DNA from: an uncultured Bacteroides sp.
Lineage (GTDB): Bacteria; Bacteroidota; Bacteroidia; Bacteroidales; Bacteroidaceae
Assembly (NCBI RefSeq): GCF_910586915.1
Contig: NZ_CAJULN010000048.1
Coordinates: forward strand, 1-18,758
Direction of reading: 5' to 3'
DNA: 18,758 bases
The notes beneath the pieces are model-generated. The model was not told the DNA's origin. It saw nothing but the letters and a program-made list of their open reading frames with translations, and did not search any database. Shown here piece after piece: positions 1 through 6,744 of the stretch (positions are counted from its first letter, which is position 1; each line of letters begins with the position of its first letter). The position numbers and the translations under genes are program-made.

Positions 1-65
1 CGCAGTCCGGTTAGCGCACCTGCTTTGGGAGCAGGGGGTCGTGGGTTCGAATCCCACTACCCCGA
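1..65 (+). tRNA. tRNA-Pro (anticodon TGG), 5' end cut by the window edge
   Basis: The window opens inside the D arm. The anticodon arm has the 5-bp stem CCTGC/GCAGG around the loop TTTGGGA, which puts TGG (proline) at positions 34-36. The T arm is GTGGG-TTCGAAT-CCCAC, and the 3' acceptor strand is TACCCCG followed by discriminator A at 65. The terminal CCA is not encoded: the next bases are CAA. About ten bases of the 5' acceptor strand and start of the D arm lie before base 1. An intrinsic terminator follows about 35 bases downstream. Confidence 0.95.
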
Positions 66-98
66 CAAAAAAAATTAAAGTCAAATTTAATGGTGTTG

Positions 99-126
99 AG
101 CTGATACAGTTTGTATCGGCTTTTTG
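99..126 (+). terminator. Intrinsic terminator downstream of tRNA-Pro
   Basis: A 10-bp stem (99-108 with 112-121, one G-T wobble) closes a 3-base loop and is followed by a run of T. It lies downstream of the tRNA on the same strand and probably ends that transcript. The remaining bases to 193 show nothing further. Confidence 0.75.
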
Positions 127-193
127 TTTGTGCAAAATAGACCTATCGAAAAAGTAAAATATTGTTTTGATTGCATATGCCCAAATACTTACT

Positions 194-904
194 TTACATT
201 TTTAAATAATACTCCCGGGTCAATGCAACATACTCCTCACTATATTGATGCCGAGATACTTCCGTAAGCAACTCTTCCACCACACATTCCCGGCAAGAAA
301 AAGCAAAAGTAATCAAAGTACGTTTAGGAGCGCCGCCAAGTTTCGTTACCACATTTAATTGCCTGACCGCCTGCAACCTGTTCGCAGAAGCTATTGTTTT
401 TACTTTATCAGTTACATCCGTCGGGATTACGATTGTAAAAGCCCCGTCTTCCGCCAACAATTCCGATACCCCAGCCAACAGTTCCTCATAAGTCAAAGAG
501 TCATTATGACGCGCCGCATTTCTTCGCCGATTCGGACATTCCAACGAATCAACAAAATACGGAGGGTTAGAAACAATCACATCAAACTTATCAGATGATT
601 GATAATCCTTAAAATCAGCCCGTATCACCTCTATCCGCTCCCTCCACGGAGAGCGGGCTGCGTTTTCCTCAGCTTGTAGGGCAGCAACTTCGTCAATCTC
701 CAATGCTACAATCTCCGCATCCTGCAAACTACGCTGAGCCAACATTAAAGCAACCAACCCTGTCCCTGTTCCAACATCCAAAATCCGACGTGCATTCCCA
801 ACAGAAGTCCATGCGCCCAAAAGCACTCCATCCGTTCCAACCTTCATCGCACATTTATCGTGCCACACCGTAAATTGTTTAAATTGAAAATAAGGATTCG
901 ACAT
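194..904 (-). CDS. yfiC: tRNA1(Val) (adenine(37)-N6)-methyltransferase, TrmN6/YfiC family
   Basis: The predicted enzyme (236 aa) transfers a methyl group from S-adenosylmethionine to N6 of A37 in tRNA1(Val); that specificity is known for the E. coli homologue and inferred here. Visible features are the SAM-binding motif I, LDVGTGTG (residues 42-49), the acidic end of the next strand (EID, 69-71) and the N6-adenine methylase motif NPPY (113-116). The N-terminus, with F..KQFTVWHD and KVGTDGVLLGAW, is also typical of this family. Length matches the usual 230-250 aa. The ATG at 904 is the first in frame and is preceded by a plausible leader of roughly 45 bases. The gene stands alone, divergent from lon. 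Related small methyltransferases such as HemK/PrmC share NPPY, but the N-terminal block argues for TrmN6. Confidence 0.88.
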   Translation of the reverse strand: MSNPYFQFKQFTVWHDKCAMKVGTDGVLLGAWTSVGNARRILDVGTGTGLVALMLAQRSLQDAEIVALEIDEVAALQAEENAARSPWRERIEVIRADFKDYQSSDKFDVIVSNPPYFVDSLECPNRRRNAARHNDSLTYEELLAGVSELLAEDGAFTIVIPTDVTDKVKTIASANRLQAVRQLNVVTKLGGAPKRTLITFAFSCRECVVEELLTEVSRHQYSEEYVALTREYYLKM

Positions 905-956
905 TTTATCAGCCTATTTTTAAACCTGTTCTGTTCTTTATTTTTCTGAAATTCGC

Positions 957-964
957 CAAAAATA
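957..964 (-). promoter_or_regulatory. Candidate -7 box for the TrmN6 gene
   Basis: Read on the minus strand the bases are TATTTTTG, an exact match to the Bacteroides -7 consensus TAnnTTTG. It lies about 50 bases upstream of the methyltransferase start. I see no good TTTG -33 element at the expected distance, so the call rests on the -7 box alone in AT-rich DNA. Confidence 0.4.
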
Positions 965-1039
965 AATAATTATTATGAAATACTTTGTTTATAGTCTGAT
1001 ATTTTGGCATTGTTTTTGTGTTTTTATTCCAAACAGTGC

Positions 1040-1069
1040 TTTATTATTAAAGAGAATCAATTAACTTTG
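1040..1069 (+). promoter_or_regulatory. Candidate promoter of the lon-tgt-LptF/G cluster
   Basis: TAACTTTG at 1062-1069 matches the Bacteroides -7 consensus TAnnTTTG. A TTTA at 1040-1043 sits 18 bases upstream, close to the TTTG expected at -33. Transcription would start near 1076 and leave a leader of about 45 bases before the lon ATG. That leader contains an 8-bp inverted repeat, listed separately. Confidence 0.55.
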
Positions 1070-1084
1070 CAAACGATTTATGCA

Positions 1085-1103
1085 TATTATGTATGACATA
1101 ATA
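1085..1103 (+). repeat. 8-bp inverted repeat in the predicted lon leader
   Basis: TATTATGT (1085-1092) and ACATAATA (1096-1103) are perfect inverted copies separated by three bases. The element lies between the predicted transcription start (near 1076) and the lon start codon (1122), so it could be an operator or a small RNA hairpin. It is all A/T apart from one G-C pair, and chance is possible. Confidence 0.4.
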
Positions 1104-1121
1104 CTAAATTAAAACGTAAAA

Positions 1122-3590
1122 ATGAAAGAAAGATACTTATTGGAAGATGTAGGTGAAAGCAACGGCTTCTCGTTAATTACCGATTATGACGGCAACGACG
1201 AGAATGCATTTGATGTAAATATTGAATCTGGTGAAATTCTTCCGGTACTCCCCCTTCGTAATATGGTGTTGTTTCCCGGAGTATTCCTACCTATAACAGT
1301 GGGACGCAAATCTTCTTTGAAACTCATACGTGATGCTGAAAAAAAACATAAAGACATTGCGGTGGTTTGTCAGAGAACGGCACATACAGAAGATCCCCAA
1401 ATGGAAGATTTACATAATATCGGTACTGTAGGTCACGTTGTGCGGGTATTGGAAATGCCCGACCAAACAACGACTGTCATTATTCAGGGAATGAAACGTT
1501 TAAACCTGAAAAGCATTACCGAAACTCACCCATATTTGAAAGGTGAAATAGAACTATTGGAAGAAGAGAAACCGGACAACGCCGATAAAGAATTTCAGGC
1601 TTTGGTAGAAGCCTGTAAAGATTTGACAATGCGTTATATCAAATCATCCGATACAATGCATCAAGATTCGGCTTTTGCCATTCGAAACATCAACAACCCG
1701 ATGTTCATGGTCAATTTTATCTGCTCAAATCTGCCATTCAAGAAAGATGAGAAAATAGATTTGCTGAGCATCAATTCTTTGCGCGAACGTACATATCGCT
1801 TATTGGAAATATTGAATCGCGAAGTACAGTTGGCCGAAATCAAGGCCTCCATTCAAATGCGTGCCCGTGAAGATATCGACCAACAACAACGCGAATATTT
1901 CCTGCAACAACAAATCAAAACTATCCAGGACGAACTGGGTGGTAGCGGTCAAGAGCAGGAAATAGAAGAAATGCGCCAAAAAGCAGAAAGAATGCATTGG
2001 AATGCAGAAGTCAAAGAAACTTTTTTGAAGGAATTGGCTAAGTTGGAACGTACCCATCCGCAATCACCGGATTATAGTGTTCAGCTAAACTATCTGCAAA
2101 CAATGCTTAATCTCCCGTGGGGTATTTATACAACCGATAATCTGAATCTTAAAAATGCAGAGAAAATGCTGAATAAAGACCATTACGGACTGGAAAAAGT
2201 AAAAGAACGTATCTTAGAACATTTGGCTGTACTGAAACTGAAGGATGATATGAAATCACCGATTATCTGTTTGTACGGCCCTCCGGGAGTTGGTAAAACA
2301 TCCCTCGGAAAATCTATCGCATCCGCCCTCAAACGCCAATATGTACGTATGTCTTTAGGCGGTGTGCATGATGAAGCAGAAATTCGCGGTCACCGCAAAA
2401 CATACATAGGCGCCATGCCGGGACGAATCATCAAGAGCCTGATTAAAGCGGGAGCTTCCAATCCTGTTTTTATCTTGGATGAAATAGATAAGGTAAGCGC
2501 CGACCGCCAGGGAGACCCTTCTTCTGCATTGCTGGAAGTGCTTGACCCGGAACAGAATACGACTTTCCACGACAACTTCTTAGATGTAGACTATGATCTT
2601 TCAAAGGTTATGTTTATCGCGACAGCCAACAATCTGAACACCATCCCCGGTCCATTGCTTGACCGTATGGAACTGATTGAAGTAAGCGGATACATCACGG
2701 AAGAAAAAATAGAGATTGCCCGCAAACATCTTGTTCCCAAAGAACTTGAAGCCAACGGACTTAAAAAGACAGATGTTAAACTTCCCAAAGATACCTTAGA
2801 AGCGATTATCGAATCGTACACCCGCGAAAGCGGCGTTCGCGAACTGGAGAAGAAAATCAGTAAGATTCTTCGCAAATCAGCTCGCCAATATGCTACCGAA
2901 GGATATATTGTCAAGACGGAAATCAAACCTGCCGACTTATATGACTTCTTGGGAGCACCGGAATATACACGCGACAAGTATCAAGGAAATGAATATGCCG
3001 GCGTAGTTACCGGATTGGCCTGGACAGCCGTAGGCGGTGAAATTCTTTTTGTCGAAACCAGCTTAAGCCGTGGCAAGGGCGGACGTCTCACATTGACCGG
3101 TAATTTGGGAGATGTAATGAAAGAGTCGGCAATGTTGGCACTTGAATATATCAAAGCCCATGCTTCTATCTTACATTTGGATGATGAAATCTTTGATAAT
3201 TGGAACATTCATATTCATGTGCCTGAAGGAGCAATTCCAAAAGATGGTCCGTCCGCCGGTATCACGATGGCTACTTCTTTAGCATCTGCTCTGACACAAC
3301 GCAAGGTGAAAGCCCATCTTGCCATGACAGGGGAAATAACACTTCGTGGCAAGGTACTTCCGGTAGGCGGTATCAAGGAGAAGATTTTGGCAGCCAAACG
3401 TGCCGGAATCAAAGAAATAATCATGAGTGCCGACAACAAAAAGAACATAGATGAAATTCAGGAGATTTATTTGAAAGGATTGACTTTCCACTATGTGAAC
3501 GACATAAGAGAAGTATTTGCCATCGCACTGACAAATGAGAAAGTTGCGGATGCCATTGATTTATCTGTAAAGAAAACAATTCAGGAATGA
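1122..3590 (+). CDS. lon: ATP-dependent protease La (Lon)
   Basis: Cytoplasmic AAA+ serine protease (822 aa) that degrades misfolded and regulatory proteins. Domains in order: N-terminal LON substrate-binding domain (about 39-235, beginning ILPVLPLRNMVLFPG), a glutamine-rich coiled-coil linker (about 235-280, with REYFLQQQIKTIQDELG), the AAA+ module with Walker A GPPGVGKTS (386-394) and Walker B FILDEIDK (450-457), a helical lid ending in the SGVRELEK motif, and the C-terminal protease domain. The catalytic serine is S711 in PKDGPSAG and the catalytic lysine is K754, the second lysine of GGIKEK; their spacing of 43 residues equals that of E. coli S679/K722. An N-terminal extension of about 35 residues precedes the LON domain. 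The last codons overlap tgt by four bases (ATGA), so the two are probably translationally coupled. Confidence 0.98.
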   Translation: MKERYLLEDVGESNGFSLITDYDGNDENAFDVNIESGEILPVLPLRNMVLFPGVFLPITVGRKSSLKLIRDAEKKHKDIAVVCQRTAHTEDPQMEDLHNIGTVGHVVRVLEMPDQTTTVIIQGMKRLNLKSITETHPYLKGEIELLEEEKPDNADKEFQALVEACKDLTMRYIKSSDTMHQDSAFAIRNINNPMFMVNFICSNLPFKKDEKIDLLSINSLRERTYRLLEILNREVQLAEIKASIQMRAREDIDQQQREYFLQQQIKTIQDELGGSGQEQEIEEMRQKAERMHWNAEVKETFLKELAKLERTHPQSPDYSVQLNYLQTMLNLPWGIYTTDNLNLKNAEKMLNKDHYGLEKVKERILEHLAVLKLKDDMKSPIICLYGPPGVGKTSLGKSIASALKRQYVRMSLGGVHDEAEIRGHRKTYIGAMPGRIIKSLIKAGASNPVFILDEIDKVSADRQGDPSSALLEVLDPEQNTTFHDNFLDVDYDLSKVMFIATANNLNTIPGPLLDRMELIEVSGYITEEKIEIARKHLVPKELEANGLKKTDVKLPKDTLEAIIESYTRESGVRELEKKISKILRKSARQYATEGYIVKTEIKPADLYDFLGAPEYTRDKYQGNEYAGVVTGLAWTAVGGEILFVETSLSRGKGGRLTLTGNLGDVMKESAMLALEYIKAHASILHLDDEIFDNWNIHIHVPEGAIPKDGPSAGITMATSLASALTQRKVKAHLAMTGEITLRGKVLPVGGIKEKILAAKRAGIKEIIMSADNKKNIDEIQEIYLKGLTFHYVNDIREVFAIALTNEKVADAIDLSVKKTIQE

Positions 3591-4717
3591 CATTTAAGTT
3601 ACAATATACAGACACTAAAAGTAATGCCCGTGCCGGTCTGATAACGACAGACCACGGGCAGATACAAACTCCCATTTTCATGCCGGTAGGTACATTAGGC
3701 ACTGTTAAGGGGGTACATCTGACGGAACTTAAAGAAGATATACAGGCACAGATTATTTTGGGCAACACTTATCATCTTTACTTACGCCCGGGACTGGATG
3801 TGATTGAGAAAGCAGGCGGATTACATCGTTTCAACGGTTTCGACCGCCCCATGCTGACCGATAGCGGAGGATTTCAAGTCTTCTCATTAGCCGGAATCCG
3901 TAAGTTGCGTGAAGAAGGTGCCGAGTTCCGTTCACACATTGACGGCAGCAAGCATATCTTTACTCCGGAGAAAGTGATGGATATAGAACGTACCATCGGT
4001 GCCGACATCATGATGGCTTTCGACGAATGTCCTCCGGGAGATTCGGATTATGCATATGCTAAGAAGTCATTAGGATTGACCCACAGATGGCTGGATCGCT
4101 GTATCAAACGTTTCAATGAAACTGAACCTAAATATGGATACAACCAGTCGCTCTTTCCTATCGTCCAGGGATGCGTTTACACTGATTTGCGCAAGCAGTC
4201 TGCTGAGTTTGTCGCTTCCAAAGGAGCCGACGGAAATGCTATCGGCGGTTTGGCAGTAGGCGAACCCGTCGATAAAATGTATGAAATGATAGAGATAGTC
4301 AACGAGATTCTGCCCAAAGACAAACCCCGCTATCTGATGGGAGTCGGTACTCCCGTCAATATTCTTGAAGGAATCGAACGCGGAGTAGATATGTTCGATT
4401 GCGTGATGCCGACACGAAACGGACGGAATGGTATGCTCTTTACTAAAGACGGTATCATCAATATGCGAAACAAGAAATGGGAAACAGACTTCTCTCCTAT
4501 TGAAGCAGACGGAGCTTCTTATGTAGATACATTATATAGCAAAGCCTATCTGCGCCATCTGTTTCATGCACAAGAACTCCTGGCAATGCAAATCGCCTCT
4601 ATACATAATCTTGCCTTCTATTTGTGGCTGGCAGGCGAAGCACGCAAACATATCATTGCAGGAGATTTCTCGACTTGGAAACCGATGATGGTCAAACGAG
4701 TATCAAATAGATTATAA
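3587..4717 (+). CDS. tgt: Queuine tRNA-ribosyltransferase (tRNA-guanine transglycosylase), zinc cysteines absent
   Basis: Exchanges guanine 34 in GUN-anticodon tRNAs for a queuosine precursor or queuine. The 376-aa length is normal for the bacterial enzyme. The general acid/base Asp is D92 in DSGGFQVFSL, the nucleophile Asp is D271 in DMFDCVMPTRNGRNG, and GGLAVGEP and GVGTPVNILEGI lie between them. The family normally binds structural zinc through CxCxxC and a histidine 26 residues after the last Cys. Here the His is kept (H340 in SIHNL), but the aligned Cys positions are G309, S311 and D314, while the flanking block YSKAYLRHL is intact. The fold and catalysis therefore look preserved but without the usual metal site. 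The start ATG overlaps the lon stop; the next gene follows after three bases. Confidence 0.95.
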   Translation: MTFKLQYTDTKSNARAGLITTDHGQIQTPIFMPVGTLGTVKGVHLTELKEDIQAQIILGNTYHLYLRPGLDVIEKAGGLHRFNGFDRPMLTDSGGFQVFSLAGIRKLREEGAEFRSHIDGSKHIFTPEKVMDIERTIGADIMMAFDECPPGDSDYAYAKKSLGLTHRWLDRCIKRFNETEPKYGYNQSLFPIVQGCVYTDLRKQSAEFVASKGADGNAIGGLAVGEPVDKMYEMIEIVNEILPKDKPRYLMGVGTPVNILEGIERGVDMFDCVMPTRNGRNGMLFTKDGIINMRNKKWETDFSPIEADGASYVDTLYSKAYLRHLFHAQELLAMQIASIHNLAFYLWLAGEARKHIIAGDFSTWKPMMVKRVSNRL

Positions 4718-4720
4718 AGA

Positions 4721-5818
4721 ATGAAAAGCAATCGATTTATAAAACGGCTGGATTGGTATATCATCCAAAAATTCTTGGGGACGTACGTATTTGCTATTGC
4801 ATTAATCATCTCTATCGCAGTAGTATTCGACTTCAACGAGAAGATGGATAAGTTGATGGAACATGAAGCCCCTTGGAATAAAATCATTCTTGAATACTAC
4901 ATGAATTTTATTCCCTACTTCTCCAACCTGTTCAGTCCGTTGTTTGTATTCATTGCTGTTATTTTCTTCACTTCCAAACTTGCAGAGAACTCTGAAATCA
5001 TCGCCATGTTCTCTACTGGTATGAGTTTCAAGAGAATGATGCGCCCCTATATGATTTCAGCAGGTATCATTGCATTAACGACCTTTATGTTGAGTTCATA
5101 TGTAATACCCAAAGGAAGTGTGACACGTTTGAACTTTGAGGACAGGTATATCAAACCCAAGAAACAGAATACGGCACGCAACGTTCAGTTGGAAGTTGAC
5201 AACGGAGTCATTGCTTATATAGACAACTATAACAACGCCATGAAAACAGGGAACCGCTTTTCACTGGACAAATTTGTCGACAAAAAACTTGTCTCTCATT
5301 TAACCGCACGCCGCATTACTTACGACACAACGACCGTTCATAAATGGACTATCCATGATTATATGATACGCGAATTGGACGGATTAAAAGAGAAAATCAC
5401 CAAAGGGGATAAAATTGACTCTATAATCAATATGGAACCTTCCGACTTCCTCATTATGAAAAATCAGCAGGAAATGTTAACCAGCCCCCAATTAAGTGAT
5501 TATATCGAGAAACAGAAACGACGAGGATTTGCCAATATCAAAGAGTTTGAAATTGAATATCACAAACGGATTGCCATGTCTTTTGCCTCTTTCATCCTGA
5601 CAATTATCGGAGTATCTCTATCGTCCCGAAAAACGAAAGGCGGTATGGGGCTTCACTTAGGTATTGGATTAGGATTAAGTTTCTCTTACATTCTGTTCCA
5701 AACCATTACTTCCACCTTTGCTGTCAATGGCAATGTACCGCCTGTCATTGCTGTTTGGATTCCGAACATTCTCTACGCGGGGATTGCTTTCTTCTTATAT
5801 CAAAAAGCGCCCAAATAA
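4721..5818 (+). CDS. LptF/LptG-family lipopolysaccharide export permease (YjgP/YjgQ)
   Basis: Inner-membrane subunit of the Lpt ABC exporter that extracts lipopolysaccharide from the inner membrane and passes it to the periplasmic bridge. The 365-aa protein has the family's 3+3 topology: hydrophobic segments at about 20-37, 61-84 and 109-128, a periplasmic beta-rich domain (about 130-280) and segments at about 284-300, 310-330 and 340-360. The motif EYHKRIAMSFASFILTIIG before the fourth segment corresponds to the conserved family block there. From sequence alone I cannot choose between LptF and LptG, so no symbol is given. It starts three bases after the tgt stop and ends about 20 bases before a strong terminator, making it the last gene of the lon-tgt transcript. 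No lptB or second permease lies nearby. Confidence 0.9.
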   Translation: MKSNRFIKRLDWYIIQKFLGTYVFAIALIISIAVVFDFNEKMDKLMEHEAPWNKIILEYYMNFIPYFSNLFSPLFVFIAVIFFTSKLAENSEIIAMFSTGMSFKRMMRPYMISAGIIALTTFMLSSYVIPKGSVTRLNFEDRYIKPKKQNTARNVQLEVDNGVIAYIDNYNNAMKTGNRFSLDKFVDKKLVSHLTARRITYDTTTVHKWTIHDYMIRELDGLKEKITKGDKIDSIINMEPSDFLIMKNQQEMLTSPQLSDYIEKQKRRGFANIKEFEIEYHKRIAMSFASFILTIIGVSLSSRKTKGGMGLHLGIGLGLSFSYILFQTITSTFAVNGNVPPVIAVWIPNILYAGIAFFLYQKAPK

Positions 5819-5840
5819 ACAAGATGTATAAAATAAAAAT

Positions 5841-5881
5841 TCCGCCTAACTTGCTTTGAGCAAGAATAGGCGGATTTTTTT
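5841..5881 (+). terminator. Strong hairpin terminator, probably bidirectional
   Basis: The stem TCCGCCTA (5841-5848) pairs with TAGGCGGA (5867-5874), continued after an A/A mismatch by CTTGCT (5850-5855) with AGCAAG (5859-5864). It is followed by seven T on the plus strand. On the minus strand it is also followed by a T-rich run (plus-strand bases just left of 5841), so it can end both the lon-tgt-permease transcript and the minus-strand thioredoxin-like gene. Confidence 0.88.
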
Positions 5882-5916
5882 GTTGTATCCATTTCCTCTT
5901 TTGTCTATTCCCCATC

Positions 5917-5937
5917 TTCACTCCCAATCGGAGTGAA
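5917..5937. repeat. Small 8-bp hairpin between convergent genes
   Basis: TTCACTCC (5917-5924) and GGAGTGAA (5930-5937) form a perfect 8-bp stem with a 5-base loop. It lies 37 bases past the stop of the minus-strand thioredoxin-like gene. No T run follows on either strand, so it is not a standard terminator; it might protect an mRNA 3' end or be incidental. Confidence 0.35.
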
Positions 5938-5974
5938 TTGGAAAATCCCTCTTTCTCCTTATCTTTTCAGATTA

Positions 5975-6478
5975 TCAACCAATCTTTTCCATATAAGCAG
6001 AAAACTCTGTAGCGGAGATGTTTTTGGCTATGATTACACCATTTCCATCCAATAAATAGTTAGTGAATCCCCGGTTCAAACGATATTTCTTAAATAATCC
6101 GGAGTCCTCGCCTTCTGTTTCCACGAAACAAGTGGGCGTAACTATTTGGTCCTTACGAACGGTTTCCTTAAAAATTGACTGATATTCGTCAAATGAAATA
6201 GAAACCATTTCCACACTATGAGAAGAACGAAGCGCATTGCTCAAACTAATGTTTTGCATTCGGGATTGCGCGTCATAACTTGCCCAAAAACTCAGCAACA
6301 CATATTTCCCTTTCAAATTTCCCAATTCAAAGGCGGGTTGCTCATCCGATGTAGATTCGATTTTAAAATTCGGGGCTACATCACCCTCACTCAAACCTCC
6401 GGTGGGTTTGTCTTTCTCAACGAAAGCGGTCAAGGAACAAATCAGTAATACAACAAAAATCCACTTTACATACTTCAT
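5975..6478 (-). CDS. Exported thioredoxin-fold (TlpA/AhpC-TSA-like) protein lacking the redox cysteines
   Basis: A 167-aa protein with a signal peptide (KYVKW then a hydrophobic core at about 6-19), so probably periplasmic or membrane-anchored. C14 is preceded by LLI, a poor lipobox. The body reads like a TlpA/AhpC-TSA domain: GDVAPNFKI (32-40), L-KGKYVLLSFWAS (55-67), VSISFDEY (92-99) and LLDGNGVIIAKN (142-153). In redox-active relatives the block FWASWCPPCR carries the CxxC; here it is FWASYDAQSR, with D69 and S72 in the cysteine positions. The usual GIPTTFLID, with its cis-proline, is reduced to RGFTNYLLD. It is therefore unlikely to be a thiol oxidoreductase and may have a binding or structural role. 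The gene stands alone and is divergent from serB. Confidence 0.75.
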   Translation of the reverse strand: MKYVKWIFVVLLICSLTAFVEKDKPTGGLSEGDVAPNFKIESTSDEQPAFELGNLKGKYVLLSFWASYDAQSRMQNISLSNALRSSHSVEMVSISFDEYQSIFKETVRKDQIVTPTCFVETEGEDSGLFKKYRLNRGFTNYLLDGNGVIIAKNISATEFSAYMEKIG

Positions 6479-6610
6479 GTAATTCGGTTTTGGTTAATAC
6501 TATCCGGGACTGTCCTTAAACAGTGGTTTCTTCCCGAAACGTTGTCTTTTCAGGCATCAGGCGAAAAGGAATCCGCTGATTATCAAAGCCTTTATTTTTG
6601 AAACCGAGTG

Positions 6611-6618
6611 CAAAGGTA
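6611..6618 (-). promoter_or_regulatory. Candidate -7 box for the thioredoxin-like gene
   Basis: Minus-strand bases TACCTTTG match TAnnTTTG exactly. A CTTG at about 6643-6640 (minus strand) is a weak -33 candidate, 21 bases away. Transcription from here would give a leader of roughly 125 bases, in which I see no recognisable riboswitch. Confidence 0.45.
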
Positions 6619-6677
6619 AGTAATTATTAAATTAACATCCAAGTAAATAAGCAAAAATCTGACTTTTCGGGTATAAC

Positions 6678-6701
6678 TTTTTATGTTATTTAGCATAAAA
6701 A
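6678..6701. repeat. 8-bp inverted repeat upstream of the serB -7 box
   Basis: TTTTTATG (6678-6685) and CATAAAAA (6694-6701) are perfect inverted copies with an 8-base spacer. The element ends 14 bases before the serB -7 box and covers the -33 region, a position suited to a regulator-binding site. It is AT-rich, so chance is a fair alternative. Confidence 0.35.
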
Positions 6702-6715
6702 TGAACTTTTTTCTC

Positions 6716-6723
6716 TATTTTTG
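6716..6723 (+). promoter_or_regulatory. -7 box of the serB promoter
   Basis: TATTTTTG matches TAnnTTTG exactly and would place the transcription start near 6730, about 15 bases before the ATG at 6745. A TTTA at 6689-6692 is a loose -33 candidate with a longer than usual gap of 23 bases. The position of this box argues against translation starting at the TTG at 6721, which is part of the box. Confidence 0.55.
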
Positions 6724-6744
6724 CGGAACAAAGCTCTATTTCTT

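Noticed and set aside
1..130. tRNA-Pro end as an attachment site for a mobile element
   Set aside because: No integrase, no repeated tRNA 3' segment and no mobile genes are visible in the window.
6479..6610. Riboswitch in the long leader of the thioredoxin-like gene
   Set aside because: I see only short weak pairings and no known aptamer consensus.
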